64,000 bases of DNA from Paeniglutamicibacter antarcticus (GCF_900010755.1 NZ_CZJT01000086.1:62001-126000); one strand, 5' to 3'. Shown: positions 17,201-24,969, numbered from the stretch's first letter. Numbers and translations: made by a program. Notes: generated by a model from the sequence alone, not told the origin.

Positions 17201-17229
17201 TTGTAAAATGTGTACACAAGTGCTACTAT
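17201..17229 (+). promoter_or_regulatory. Promoter and palindromic operator of the toxin-antitoxin pair, leaderless
   Basis: TTGTAA (17201-17206) and TACTAT (17224-17229) are 17 bases apart, and the perfect palindrome TGTGTACACA (17209-17218) fills the spacer. Transcription is expected at about 17236, the A of the antitoxin ATG, so the message is probably leaderless. An operator inside the promoter fits autoregulation by the antitoxin-toxin complex. Confidence 0.65.
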
Positions 17230-17235
17230 GATTGC

Positions 17236-17499
17236 ATGAACTCGATCACCTCATCCGTCACGATTCGAGCACTTCGCGATGGTCTCGCCGATGCCGTGGG
17301 CCGCGCCAGCTATGGACATGAGCGAGTGCAGATCACTAAGAATGGCAAGCCAGCGGCTGTACTCATTGGACCCGAGGATTTTGAGCTGCTGGAGCAACTG
17401 GAAATGCTCCGGGACGTTGCCGAATACCGAGCAGCCAAGTCCGTTGATGACGGCGGGCGTATCAGCCTGAACGAGCTGCGTGCTGAGCTAGACGCGTGA
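17236..17499 (+). CDS. Type II antitoxin, Phd/YefM-like
   Basis: 87 residues. The N-terminal half has the Phd/YefM DNA-binding pattern (TIRALRDGLADAVGRASYGHERVQITKNGKPAAVLIGPEDFELLEQLE), in which the 'ITKNGKPAAVLI' strand-turn is the family hallmark. The C-terminal tail (ISLNELRAELD) is the part that would wrap the toxin. The ATG at 17236 is preferred to the upstream extension to 17128, because the promoter lies between them. The TGA overlaps the GTG of the toxin, so antitoxin is made first and the two are coupled. It protects the cell by binding the RelE-type toxin and represses the operon. Confidence 0.88.
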   Translation: MNSITSSVTIRALRDGLADAVGRASYGHERVQITKNGKPAAVLIGPEDFELLEQLEMLRDVAEYRAAKSVDDGGRISLNELRAELDA

Positions 17500-17756
17500 G
17501 TTCTTACCGCGTTGAATTTACAGCCGCGGCCGCCAAAGAACTCAGAAAGCTTGACCCGGGTATCCGACGGCGCATTCTGTCTGGCATTGCCGAGCTTGAG
17601 CGGGACCCCCGCCCTGCCGGGTGCAAGAAACTGGCCGGTGAAACTAATGCCTGGCGGATTCGCTTGGGTGACTACCGGGTGCTCTATGACGTTATCGACA
17701 ATATTCTCGTCGTGACCGTGGTCCGAGTGGCGCACCGCCGCGAGGTCTACAAATAG
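17496..17756 (+). CDS. RelE/ParE-superfamily toxin
   Basis: 86 residues, the size of RelE/YoeB toxins. It carries the family pattern: YRVEFTAAAAKELRKLD at the N terminus, IAELERDPRPAGCKKLAGETNAWRIRLGDYRVLYDV and a basic C-terminal strand VVRVAHRREVYK. The Arg residues in WRIRLGDYRV and the C-terminal RRxVY fit the mRNA-cleaving RelE type rather than the gyrase-poisoning ParE type. GTG starts within the antitoxin stop codon. Targets would be mRNAs in the ribosomal A site. The pair lies in an accessory block beside transposon ends, a common place for stabilisation modules. Confidence 0.88.
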   Translation: MSSYRVEFTAAAAKELRKLDPGIRRRILSGIAELERDPRPAGCKKLAGETNAWRIRLGDYRVLYDVIDNILVVTVVRVAHRREVYK

Positions 17757-17987
17757 CCATCCGCTAGCGTGATGAACACTTTGAAGTCCTCAGTTTCGGC
17801 AATTCTCAACGCACGGCATCGGATAAACCACCCCCGGCAGGATGGATCGCGTCCTTAATCCTGAGGACTTCCGTCTTGATGTTCCCCAAATCGCAAGCGA
17901 CAGTCCCACAGAAGGTCGGTTGTGGGACGACTTCGCTCACCAATATTCGCTGTCCGTTCCCCGACCGCTAGCGGACACCCGATCGCA
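17757..17987. other. Intergenic region after the toxin gene
   Basis: About 230 bases, extending past the transposon-like end to the next gene at 18092 (335 bases in all). One open frame at 17842-18066 runs through the transposon-like end and has no protein features. Apart from the repeats described next I see nothing. Confidence 0.4.
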
Positions 17988-18031
17988 GTGCAGAGGACTT
18001 CGGACCGTGCTGTCGACTTTGGAAAACGACA
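17988..18031 (-). repeat. Tn402/Tn5053-like transposon end, copy 1
   Basis: Read on the minus strand, 18031-18007 begins TGTCGTTTTC, continues CAAAGTCGACAGCAC and matches the 25-base terminal repeat of the Tn402/Tn5053 (class 1 integron) family at 21 of 25 positions, as I recall that sequence. An adjacent 19-base stretch (17988-18006, GTGCAGAGGACTTCGGACC on the plus strand) resembles the subterminal TniA-binding repeats (about 13 of 19). The outer TGTC end points to higher coordinates. No tni transposase gene is in the window. Confidence 0.6.
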
Positions 18032-18091
18032 GCCACTGCCCTTCATCGGTGTCTGCGTTACCCTGATTTGAAACGGCTAAGAAGGATACTA

Positions 18092-18283
18092 ATGAAAAAA
18101 GTCGTATGGATCGTCCAACAGGATGCCACCCCTGACAACACCGTGCTTGGTGTCTTCGACAACTGGCGTGAAGCCGACGAATTTTCAGACAGTATCAAGG
18201 ATGAGTTCGTAGATCACGTCCTGATCCAACAATTCCACATCGGATACAAGTTCACCGACGGGTCATCCCGTTATTCCACATGA
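18092..18283 (+). CDS. Small hypothetical protein, 63 residues
   Basis: ATG 18092 has GAAGGA (18081-18086) six bases upstream, a good ribosome site; an in-frame TTG at 18068 has none. The protein begins MKKVVWIVQQD, then LGVFDNWREADEFSDSI and ends LIQQFHIGYKFTDGSS. The pattern strand-loop-strand, helix (reading 'the user of a shared timer: VFDNWREADEF'), strand resembles small DUF7336-like proteins of phages and accessory regions, but I cannot confirm that. No function is claimed. It lies between the two transposon-like ends, as does the next gene. Confidence 0.6.
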   Translation: MKKVVWIVQQDATPDNTVLGVFDNWREADEFSDSIKDEFVDHVLIQQFHIGYKFTDGSSRYST

Positions 18284-18490
18284 GGTTCCCCTCCCGGGCG
18301 GGCTGTGGTTTGAAACAGAGACGGACTTCCTTGCTAGGCATCCGACATTGTGCCGTCCCATGTGACGCGGTTCGATGTCCAGAATGGCACACTGGTACCA
18401 ATACGATCGACAGTGCACTTTTGCGGGATCAGGCCGACCCGGCACGGGCTTGACGGAACTGGGAATGGACGGAAAACATGGGAGTGCACC

Positions 18491-19483
18491 ATGAACCATT
18501 TTGACCTGCGTCCAGATTCCACAGGAGGCTTCGATCTCGTAGTGGATGGCCGTTTCCTCCGGGCGAGGGTTTTCGAGGATGCCGCCAGGCCGCAATGCGA
18601 GGTTTCTTTGTTGCGCCGCGGTATTTTCTCCGGGGCCTTGGAGGAACAGATCCGTCGCCTCCAAGGCGAGCTGCCGGGACCGTTTTTCCCGGAACGCGTC
18701 TGGCTGTACTTCTGCCCCCAGTGCTACGACGAGGGTTGTGGCGGGATCAGTGCCCGGATCCAGGTCGAGACCGACCGCGTGGTGTGGAGCGAGTTCCGCT
18801 ACGACAACTGCCCTGACAATGAGAACGAGGCGGAGTTCTTCGAAGACGAAGACACCATCCCAGGGCTCGGAACCCTCGTATTCGACCGTACCGAATATGA
18901 GGATGCCCTATCCCGGACGGCCAAGGCGCTGGGGCGTGGATTCGTCGCGTTCTGGCGCAGCACCGCCTCGCTGGACCAAGTCAGTCTGGGACTGGAGCCT
19001 CTGATCTCACGCAAGGATCAACGCAAAGCCCCGACACCCGCTAAATCGGGGCTGCAATGGACCTTCGATGGACGACCGCTGTCACAGATCCTGCAAGCAA
19101 CAGGCGGAAGCCTCCCTAAGGACACTCGCGAATTTTCCACCAGGCTGCACTTCTCCGTCGTCCAGACGGAGCCCGGTAGCCACTTGGAAACGGGCAGGGA
19201 CACAATTCGGTTCCTGCTCGGCGAGGGGACATGGTCTGGGCTGCCAGGCCGGGTCCCTCTCTTCGTGGGCGAGAGCCTGGAGATCTCAGATGGAGTCATC
19301 ACAACCCATATTGAACGCACGGACAGCACCGTTCACTGGAGCGACTTCAGGGTTCACGATGCCTCACCCGGGAAGCCGGGCCACGCTTACGGCCCCGGCC
19401 TGCACTACGCATTCGACCGCCAACAGCACGACGAGATATTGCGCCGTATTCTGGATACCTTCCGACCCCGTGCCAGCGTCTAG
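18491..19483 (+). CDS. Hypothetical protein with two copies of one domain
   Basis: 330 residues from ATG 18491, preceded by GGAG seven bases upstream; the frame is open further back but lacks a better start. I do not recognise the family. The two halves repeat each other: VVWSEFRYDN...LVFDRTEYEDALSRTA (residues ~100-155) matches VHWSDFRVHD...HYAFDRQQHDEILRRIL (~285-322), each a strand with an acidic loop followed by an aspartate-rich helix. The first half also has FCPQCYDEGCGG near residue 78, three cysteines that could bind metal. No signal peptide or membrane segment. It lies inside the interval bounded by the two transposon-like ends; a defence- or immunity-like role is conceivable but unsupported. 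Confidence 0.7.
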   Translation: MNHFDLRPDSTGGFDLVVDGRFLRARVFEDAARPQCEVSLLRRGIFSGALEEQIRRLQGELPGPFFPERVWLYFCPQCYDEGCGGISARIQVETDRVVWSEFRYDNCPDNENEAEFFEDEDTIPGLGTLVFDRTEYEDALSRTAKALGRGFVAFWRSTASLDQVSLGLEPLISRKDQRKAPTPAKSGLQWTFDGRPLSQILQATGGSLPKDTREFSTRLHFSVVQTEPGSHLETGRDTIRFLLGEGTWSGLPGRVPLFVGESLEISDGVITTHIERTDSTVHWSDFRVHDASPGKPGHAYGPGLHYAFDRQQHDEILRRILDTFRPRASV

Positions 19484-19587
19484 TGTCACGGTAATGGTTG
19501 CAATAGCCCGGCAGCTGAAGCACCAGACCTTCACGAATTCCTGTTGAGGTGTCCCGCTGGAAGTTCCCTTCCGGTCACAACGGGGCC

Positions 19588-19634
19588 GTGCAGAGGAGTA
19601 CTGAAATCTGTGCAGACGGCTTTTGAAAACGACA
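19588..19634 (-). repeat. Tn402/Tn5053-like transposon end, copy 2
   Basis: Read on the minus strand, 19634-19610 begins TGTCGTTTTC and ends CTGCAC; it agrees with the Tn402/class 1 integron terminal repeat at 22 of 25 positions as I recall it. A second 19-base repeat at 19588-19606 (14 of 19) follows after three bases, as the TniA sites do in that family. It has the same orientation as copy 1 (18007-18031) and is 21 of 25 identical to it. The outer end points at the serine recombinase gene that begins about 100 bases away. Confidence 0.7.
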
Positions 19635-19737
19635 CTGCGGCGGCTCATTCCCGGGAGTCATTTTGTTCCAAAAAATCGTCTTACCGTAAAACGTCTCGCG
19701 CAGTTTTCGCTGAGGGATTTTGAGCCAAAACGTCGGG
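19635..19737 (+). other. Probable res-like region upstream of the serine recombinase
   Basis: Between the transposon end and the recombinase start, AAAA(T)CGTC occurs three times in the same orientation (19672-19680, 19688-19695, 19727-19734). Resolvases bind arrays of such sites next to their own genes. Tn402/Tn5053 elements are known to insert into res regions, which would explain why the transposon end stops here. The spacing does not allow me to define crossover subsites. Confidence 0.4.
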
Positions 19738-20314
19738 ATGAGACATTTGAGATACACGCGGATGAGCACCTCGAGCCAGGATGCGCAGTTGCAGCTCGAC
19801 GCGCTGGTCAAGGACGGGGCGCAAAAGCGCGACGTGTTCGCCGACGTCACCTCCGGCAGCAGGCGCGCGATCGAGCGGCCCGGGATCAAGAAGCTCCTTG
19901 AATGCGCCGAGGCCGGGGACACGGTGGTGGTCTGGCGGGTCGACCGGCTCGGCCGATCCCTGATCGATGTCTTGAACACCGTAAACCTGCTGCGCGAACG
20001 CGGCGTGAACGGCCGATCCATTTCGGACGGGATCGACCCGGCGACCTCGACAGGTCGGATGATGTTGAACTTCTTGGCCTTGTTGGCCGAGTATGAGCGG
20101 GAGTTGATCGTTGAGCGCGTCACCACCGGGATCGCCGCGGCCCGGCAACAGGGCACCCGTTTCGGCCGTCCGCTCTCGGACCCGGCGGTGATCGCGTGCA
20201 TCCTTAGCGATCGCGAAGGATGCACGTGCGAAGTGACGCACCGCCGAAGACGCGGCGCACCTGGTCGGGCGGAGTCGCGCTACGCTCTACCGCCACCTCG
20301 CCCCGAACGCCTGA
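19738..20314 (+). pseudogene. Serine recombinase (resolvase/invertase family), frameshifted
   Basis: The N-terminal catalytic domain is intact: RYTRMSTSSQDAQLQLDAL with the nucleophilic Ser in RMST, then VVVWRVDRLGRSLIDVL, ISDGIDPATSTGRMML and LAEYERELIVERV. After FGRPLSDPAVIA the family-like sequence switches frame near 20205: AIAKDARAK is followed by a TGA (20234-20236) and then by RTAEDAAHLVGRSRATLYRHLAPNA, ending at 20314. So the linker has both a frameshift and a stop, separating the catalytic domain from its HTH. The start ATG 19738 fits the family. The truncated protein could still fold but should bind its sites poorly. It lies directly beside a Tn402-like end. Confidence 0.82.
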
Positions 20315-20851
20315 TCCGTCAAAAGCCAGTGATCACTGATGCCCCACCGTGTGCAGACGATGGAACCTGATGAACCGTAGCCCAGGACCACGATCACACG
20401 CTTAGCGCCAACCACTGTACCGCTGGTACCAAGGCCGGTATCCAGCACTCACAAGGGCACTAAGGACGGTCACTGAGGCACAAATCCAAAAGGCTGCAGT
20501 CATGCGATCACCTCATGCACTGCCGACCACCTGCGCATAGGCATCCGTGCGTGGGTCGGAACTGTCCCATCGCGAGATATCCCCGTGCCACAATCCTTGG
20601 TGGAGTGCGAGACCGGCTCTGCCGATCCCATTGGGTGGGGGATGGATGGAACGTTTCGAACTGGGCCTGGGCGATCGATGCCTGGACAAGTACCGGCACC
20701 AGCAGGGCCATTGGCCAGTGCTTTGAGACGTATCCATTGGCAGCCATAGAAGTTGTTCTGGCCTGTTCCGGACGAAGCTTTCCGGCAATTAAGACAGATT
20801 CCTGTGCCTCCAACCGGATCACTAGCCATCGGCACAACCCTCCGACCTGGA
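20315..20851. other. Intergenic region after the recombinase remnant
   Basis: About 540 bases without a supported gene. Minus-strand frames at 20500-20880 and 20508-20837 are open but run into the convergent hydrolase gene, have unusual composition and no family features. GTGCAGACG at 20350 echoes the transposon repeats by nine bases only, which I regard as chance. This is probably decayed accessory DNA at the right edge of the block. Confidence 0.4.
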
Positions 20852-21817
20852 CTATTCGACCGGGGATATTCCGGGGGCATGCAGCGTGCGCGGTACAGAT
20901 TTGGGAACCCGCGGGTGTTCGGATACCAGGAAGTCGTTGATCAGGGCGCCGGCTTCGGGTGCCTTTTCGTAGTGGATCAAGTGCCCAACTTGAGGGATCA
21001 CCCGCATCACCCCGCGGGGGAAGGCTCGTTCCAGCGCGCGCTGCGCGGTGATCGAACCCAGCTCGTCCCGCTCACCTACCACCAGCAGGGTTGGTTGGGA
21101 GACCCGCGCAGCAACGTCGCGCACCGTCTGCGTGATTGAGGCCGCATAGGCCTCGCGCAGGGTGGCCCGCGAGGTGAAACCGGAGAAGTAGCGGCGATGC
21201 TGGTCAAAGACGTAGGCGCGCATGGCCTGGTCCTTGGATTTGAGCATGGCCAGGCTTGTCAGGTCCGTGATGAGGCGTGAGCGCAGCAAGCCTTCACCGA
21301 GCTTGGCCGGCAATACGGCCCCGGCGGTGTAGTAGAGGCTTGCGGCGCGGGACATCAACGCCTGGTTGCCCTCCAGGGCGGGCTCGCAAATCGGGTTGAT
21401 GAGCACCAATTGAGCGAAATCTTCGGGGTGCTTGGCCAGGTAGCCGGCGGCGACGATGCTGCCAAATGAGTGCCCCAGCAAGATGGTGTCTTGGGCGAGT
21501 GCGAGATCCGCGCGCAGTGCGCTGATGACCTCGGCGTAGCCTTCGGCGTTGTGCCCGGGCGCGGGGTGCCCGGCAACCGCGGCGAACGGCGTTGAAACGC
21601 CAAACCCTGGCAGGTCCGGGACGATGACCGTGTAACCGGGCAGCTGTTCGACCAGCCGGATTAGACCGTGGTGGTCGCCGCGAAAACCGTGGACGGCCAG
21701 GATCACACCGCGGCATGTGGTTTGTGCCGGATAGGTCCAGCAATGTACTTGTGAACCGCGCACCTCATGGATGCTGTGCAGGCTGGGGCGTCGTGGCGTG
21801 AAAACTTCGGCTGGCAT
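20852..21817 (-). CDS. Alpha/beta hydrolase
   Basis: 321 residues with the alpha/beta-hydrolase fold. The oxyanion segment is LAVHGFRGDHHG, the nucleophile elbow LLGHSFGSIVAAGY (Ser in GHSFG), the acid probably in VVGERDELGS and the catalytic His in VIPQVGHLIHYE. No signal peptide, so it is cytoplasmic. Substrates of this group range from esters to epoxides and C-C bonds; none can be named. It starts at ATG 21817 and lies downstream of the SorC-family regulator on the same strand with a 124-base gap, so it may or may not share its transcript. The gene begins the return to core-like base composition. Confidence 0.85.
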   Translation of the reverse strand: MPAEVFTPRRPSLHSIHEVRGSQVHCWTYPAQTTCRGVILAVHGFRGDHHGLIRLVEQLPGYTVIVPDLPGFGVSTPFAAVAGHPAPGHNAEGYAEVISALRADLALAQDTILLGHSFGSIVAAGYLAKHPEDFAQLVLINPICEPALEGNQALMSRAASLYYTAGAVLPAKLGEGLLRSRLITDLTSLAMLKSKDQAMRAYVFDQHRRYFSGFTSRATLREAYAASITQTVRDVAARVSQPTLLVVGERDELGSITAQRALERAFPRGVMRVIPQVGHLIHYEKAPEAGALINDFLVSEHPRVPKSVPRTLHAPGISPVE

Positions 21818-21941
21818 GGATCCAGCCTAGTGGCACCGTGGGAGTCGAGCACATCCCGAGACATGTCCCAAGGCGCCGCGGGCTTCCTGCCGGCGGGACC
21901 AGGCGCGTGGGTCCCAGCCATGGGGAGAACACGTGAAACGG

Positions 21942-23006
21942 TCAGGCGGGTGAGTTGAGCAGTTCCAGGGCGGTGCCCTCGTCGAGCACCAGGTCGGTGA
22001 TCAGTCCTCCGGCGAGCGCTGCGCGCAGGGCTGTGAGTTTTCCGCGTCCGGAGACTATGCACAGGCGTCGGGGGACCCGGCGGAGGGATTCGAGGGTGGG
22101 TCCGGTGGCGCGTTCGTTGATTTCGATGCCTTCGTCGTTGCCGTTTGCGTCGAAGAACATGGTGGCGACGTCCCCGACGACTCCGCGGTCGCGCAGGGCT
22201 TGGTCTTCCTCGGGGGTGAGGTAGCCGCCCCGGTGGACCTGGGAGGGGACCGCGGAGGCGGTGGCGCCGAGGCTGAAGACTGCAAGGCCCATGCGTTCCT
22301 GGATGTTGAGCACGCGTTGGACGGAGCCCTCGCGCCACATGGCTTCGCGGGTGGAGGCGCGGTCGAAGAATGCGGGGACCGGGAATTGTTCGACTCGTGC
22401 GGTGAAGGCCGCGCCGAAGCGTTGCAGGATGTCCGAGGCGTAGGTGAGTCCGGTGGTTTGCGGGTTTGCCGCCCCGTTGAGTTGGACGATCACTGTGTCG
22501 TGGGTTGGTTTGCGGTTCAGCGCGTTGGACAGTGCCTGGACGGTGGAGCCCCAGGCGACCCCGACGGTCATGCCGGAGGAGATGAGGCTTGTCAGTGCGT
22601 GGGCTGCGTGTGAGGCGACGCGGTCAAGGATTTCGCGTTCGCCCAGTGAGCCATCGGTGGGGACCACGACGATTTGTATCCCGTAGGTGCGTTCGAGCTC
22701 CCTGACCAGGACCGGGGTCTTGTCACCTACCGCGTTGATTTCGATGTTTACAAGTCCCGTGCGCCGTGCGTGGGCCAGCAGTCGGGAGACGGTGGAGCGT
22801 GAGACGCGCAGCTCGTTGGCGATCTTCTCCATGGTGAGGTCTTGCAGGTAGTAGAGCTGGGCCGCGCGCAGGGCATCGCGTTCGCGGGGGACCACGGGGG
22901 TGGCCGGTCCGTGGGAGATGCCCGGGTGAACATTTATGGCACCGGTTGGGGTCGAAACATCGGTGGATGGGTGCTGTTTCACTAGCCGAAACGGCCTTTC
23001 GTGCAC
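21942..23006 (-). CDS. SorC/DeoR-type sugar-binding transcriptional regulator, probable controller of the glp genes
   Basis: Up to 354 residues. An HTH near residues 55-85 (LTMEKIANELRVSRSTVSRLLAHARRTGLV) is followed by the SorC effector domain, a sugar-phosphate-isomerase-like fold (GMTVGVAWGSTVQALS, VQLNGAA, VVGDVATMFFD, RRLCIVSGRGK). It is transcribed away from glpD, and a perfect 14-base palindrome at 23002-23015 overlaps the GTG at 23006. A start inside an operator is odd; GTG 22982, with AAAGG 11 bases upstream, would leave the palindrome just outside the gene. The effector is likely a glycerol-derived phosphate such as glycerol-3-phosphate, inferred from the neighbours. Confidence 0.82.
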   Translation of the reverse strand: MHERPFRLVKQHPSTDVSTPTGAINVHPGISHGPATPVVPRERDALRAAQLYYLQDLTMEKIANELRVSRSTVSRLLAHARRTGLVNIEINAVGDKTPVLVRELERTYGIQIVVVPTDGSLGEREILDRVASHAAHALTSLISSGMTVGVAWGSTVQALSNALNRKPTHDTVIVQLNGAANPQTTGLTYASDILQRFGAAFTARVEQFPVPAFFDRASTREAMWREGSVQRVLNIQERMGLAVFSLGATASAVPSQVHRGGYLTPEEDQALRDRGVVGDVATMFFDANGNDEGIEINERATGPTLESLRRVPRRLCIVSGRGKLTALRAALAGGLITDLVLDEGTALELLNSPA

Positions 23007-23015
23007 ATATGTGCA
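23002..23015. promoter_or_regulatory. Palindromic operator TGCACATATGTGCA
   Basis: A perfect 14-base palindrome between the divergent regulator and glpD, close to the regulator's start. SorC-family proteins bind such TGCAC/GTGCA-type sites, so autoregulation and control of glpD are likely. I found no second full copy before glpF or glpK. Confidence 0.6.
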
Positions 23016-23211
23016 TTTCGGTTGACGGGAGCGTGCTGCACTGACCAGACTAGCTCGTATCCGGTGCGATGCCAGCCCTTGTCAGGGGGTGCGGGTGATC
23101 CACCGGGGAAGCGGTGTCCATGGTTGCCCGGTTGGCTGGCGTCTGGTGGCTCCCGGTTTCCCCGGGGACGACTGAGCCCATCGCCCCTGGTGTTCTTGAT
23201 TTTTGATGCAC

Positions 23212-23237
23212 GCACTAAAGCCCGTAAGCACTAAAGC
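23212..23237. repeat. Direct repeat GCACTAAAGC, 16-base period, upstream of glpD
   Basis: Two identical 10-base copies at 23212-23221 and 23228-23237 lie 19 bases before the glpD start. Half-helical spacing of 16 bases is compatible with a regulator site on the leader or with mRNA structure. The preceding GATGCAC shares TGCAC with the palindrome at 23002. Confidence 0.5.
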
Positions 23238-23256
23238 ACCATGGAAGGGCCCCACA

Positions 23257-24969
23257 GTGGAAGCCGCAACCGATCACCGTTCACAACTAGCATCCCTGCG
23301 CGAGCGTCCGGGGGCCAAGGTATTGGTCGTGGGTGGCGGCATCAACGGTGTTGCCACGTTCCGCTACCTGGCCATGCAGGGAGTCGACGTTGCCCTGGTT
23401 GAACGTGGCGATTACTGCCAGGGGGCCTCGGGGGCTTCGTCGCACATGATCCACGGTGGCATCCGCTACCTGGAGAACGGTGAGTTCCGCCTGGTCCACG
23501 AATCGGTGCAGGAACGGAACTCGTTGCTGGAGATCGCGCCGCACTATGTGAAGCCGCTGCAGACAACGATCCCGATCTTCTCGACCTTTTCCGGGATCCT
23601 GAGTGCCCCCATGCGTTTCCTGACCCACAAGAACGGCAAGCCCACCGAGCGCGGTGCGGTGCTGATCAAGGCCGGCCTGGTGCTGTACGACGTGTTCGCC
23701 GGCGCAGGATCCTCCCGGCGCAACACCCCGTGGCACAAGTTCCGTGGCGCCAAGGCATCGCTGGCGGAGTTGCCGCAGCTGCGTGATGACGTGAAGTACA
23801 CGGCCACCTACTTTGACGCCTCGGTGCACAACCCCGAGCGTTTGACCCTTGATGTGCTCCGTGACGGACTCGAGGCAAACCCGCAGGCTCGCGCCAGCAA
23901 CTACGTTTCGCTGATCGGGCACGGTGGCTCAGGTGCCAGGTTGCGCGATGAGCTCACCGGTACCGAGTTCGACTTCGACGCGCAGGTCATCGTGAATGCC
24001 ACGGGCGCCTGGGTTGATCTGACCAACTCCGCCATCGGCACCCCCAGCCGGTTCATGGGCGGGACCAAGGGAAGCCACATAGTGCTGGACCACCCGGAAC
24101 TGCTTGCTGCCTGTGCCGGCCGGGAGATTTTCTTCGAACACAGCGATGGCCGCATCGTGCTGATTTACCCCATGGGTGACCGTGTTTTGGTGGGAACCAC
24201 CGACATTGATGCTGACATGAGCGTCCCGGCACGCTGCACCGACGAAGAAATCGAATACTTCTTCGAATTGGTTCGACATGTCTTCCCGCGCATCACGGTG
24301 AGCGAGGAACAGATCGTTTACAAGTTCTCCGGAGTGCGCCCGTTGCCGCGCCACGATGACACGGCCCCCGGCTTCGTCTCCCGCGACTACCGTGTGGAGC
24401 GCAGCGACCTGGAAAACGATGCGGTGATGCTCTCGCTGGTGGGCGGCAAGTGGACAACGTTCCGCGCGCTGGCGGAGAACCTTGGCGGCAAGGTGCTTGG
24501 CGAGCTTGGCGTATCCGAGGTCCGCAGCACCCGCGGGGTGGCCATCGGCGGCGGCAGGGACTACCCGGAGACCACCGGGGCACGTAATGCCTGGTTGGAC
24601 GCGCGCTCCGGCAAGGCCTCACGGGCCCGCCTGGAAATCCTGCTTGAACGCTACGGGAGCCGTGCTGACATCGTGCTGGACTCCATTGGCGCCAACGACG
24701 CGGTGCTGGAGCACAGCGACGAGCTGTCCGCCGCCGAACTGGCCTACCTGGCCACGCACGAGCAGATCGGCACGCTGGTTGACCTGTTCATCCGCCGCAC
24801 CTCGCTGGCCTTCCGCGGCCTGGTGACCGTGGAACTGATGCACGAATGCGCCCAGTTCCTGGCAGTTCACCTTGGTTGGGACGCAGCTGCCGTTGCCGCC
24901 CAGGTCACCGAGTGCACCCGGGTCCTGGAGCATGAGCACGGAGTGCGCTTCGCTACGGCGAGCGCCTAG
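23257..24969 (+). CDS. glpD: Glycerol-3-phosphate dehydrogenase, FAD-dependent (aerobic)
   Basis: 571 residues from GTG 23257, which has GAAGGG (23244-23249) upstream; the frame continues back to 23203 without a better start. It oxidises glycerol-3-phosphate to dihydroxyacetone phosphate at the membrane and passes electrons to quinone. The FAD-binding start VLVVGGGINGVATFRYLAMQG is followed by GASSHMIHGGIRYLENGEFRLV, a GlpD signature, then HIVLDHPELLA, VLVGTTDID, YKFSGVRPLPRHDD, and a C-terminal DAO_C domain (ELAYLATHEQ, LDLFIRRTSLAF-like). It opens the glpD-glpF-glpK cluster. Confidence 0.95.
   Translation: MEAATDHRSQLASLRERPGAKVLVVGGGINGVATFRYLAMQGVDVALVERGDYCQGASGASSHMIHGGIRYLENGEFRLVHESVQERNSLLEIAPHYVKPLQTTIPIFSTFSGILSAPMRFLTHKNGKPTERGAVLIKAGLVLYDVFAGAGSSRRNTPWHKFRGAKASLAELPQLRDDVKYTATYFDASVHNPERLTLDVLRDGLEANPQARASNYVSLIGHGGSGARLRDELTGTEFDFDAQVIVNATGAWVDLTNSAIGTPSRFMGGTKGSHIVLDHPELLAACAGREIFFEHSDGRIVLIYPMGDRVLVGTTDIDADMSVPARCTDEEIEYFFELVRHVFPRITVSEEQIVYKFSGVRPLPRHDDTAPGFVSRDYRVERSDLENDAVMLSLVGGKWTTFRALAENLGGKVLGELGVSEVRSTRGVAIGGGRDYPETTGARNAWLDARSGKASRARLEILLERYGSRADIVLDSIGANDAVLEHSDELSAAELAYLATHEQIGTLVDLFIRRTSLAFRGLVTVELMHECAQFLAVHLGWDAAAVAAQVTECTRVLEHEHGVRFATASA

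Noticed and set aside
17842..18066. Open frame between toxin gene and the 63-residue protein
   Set aside because: It crosses the transposon-like end and shows no protein-like pattern; no ribosome site.
20500..20880. Overlapping minus-strand frames before the alpha/beta hydrolase
   Set aside because: They overlap each other and the convergent gene and have unusual composition; probably non-coding.
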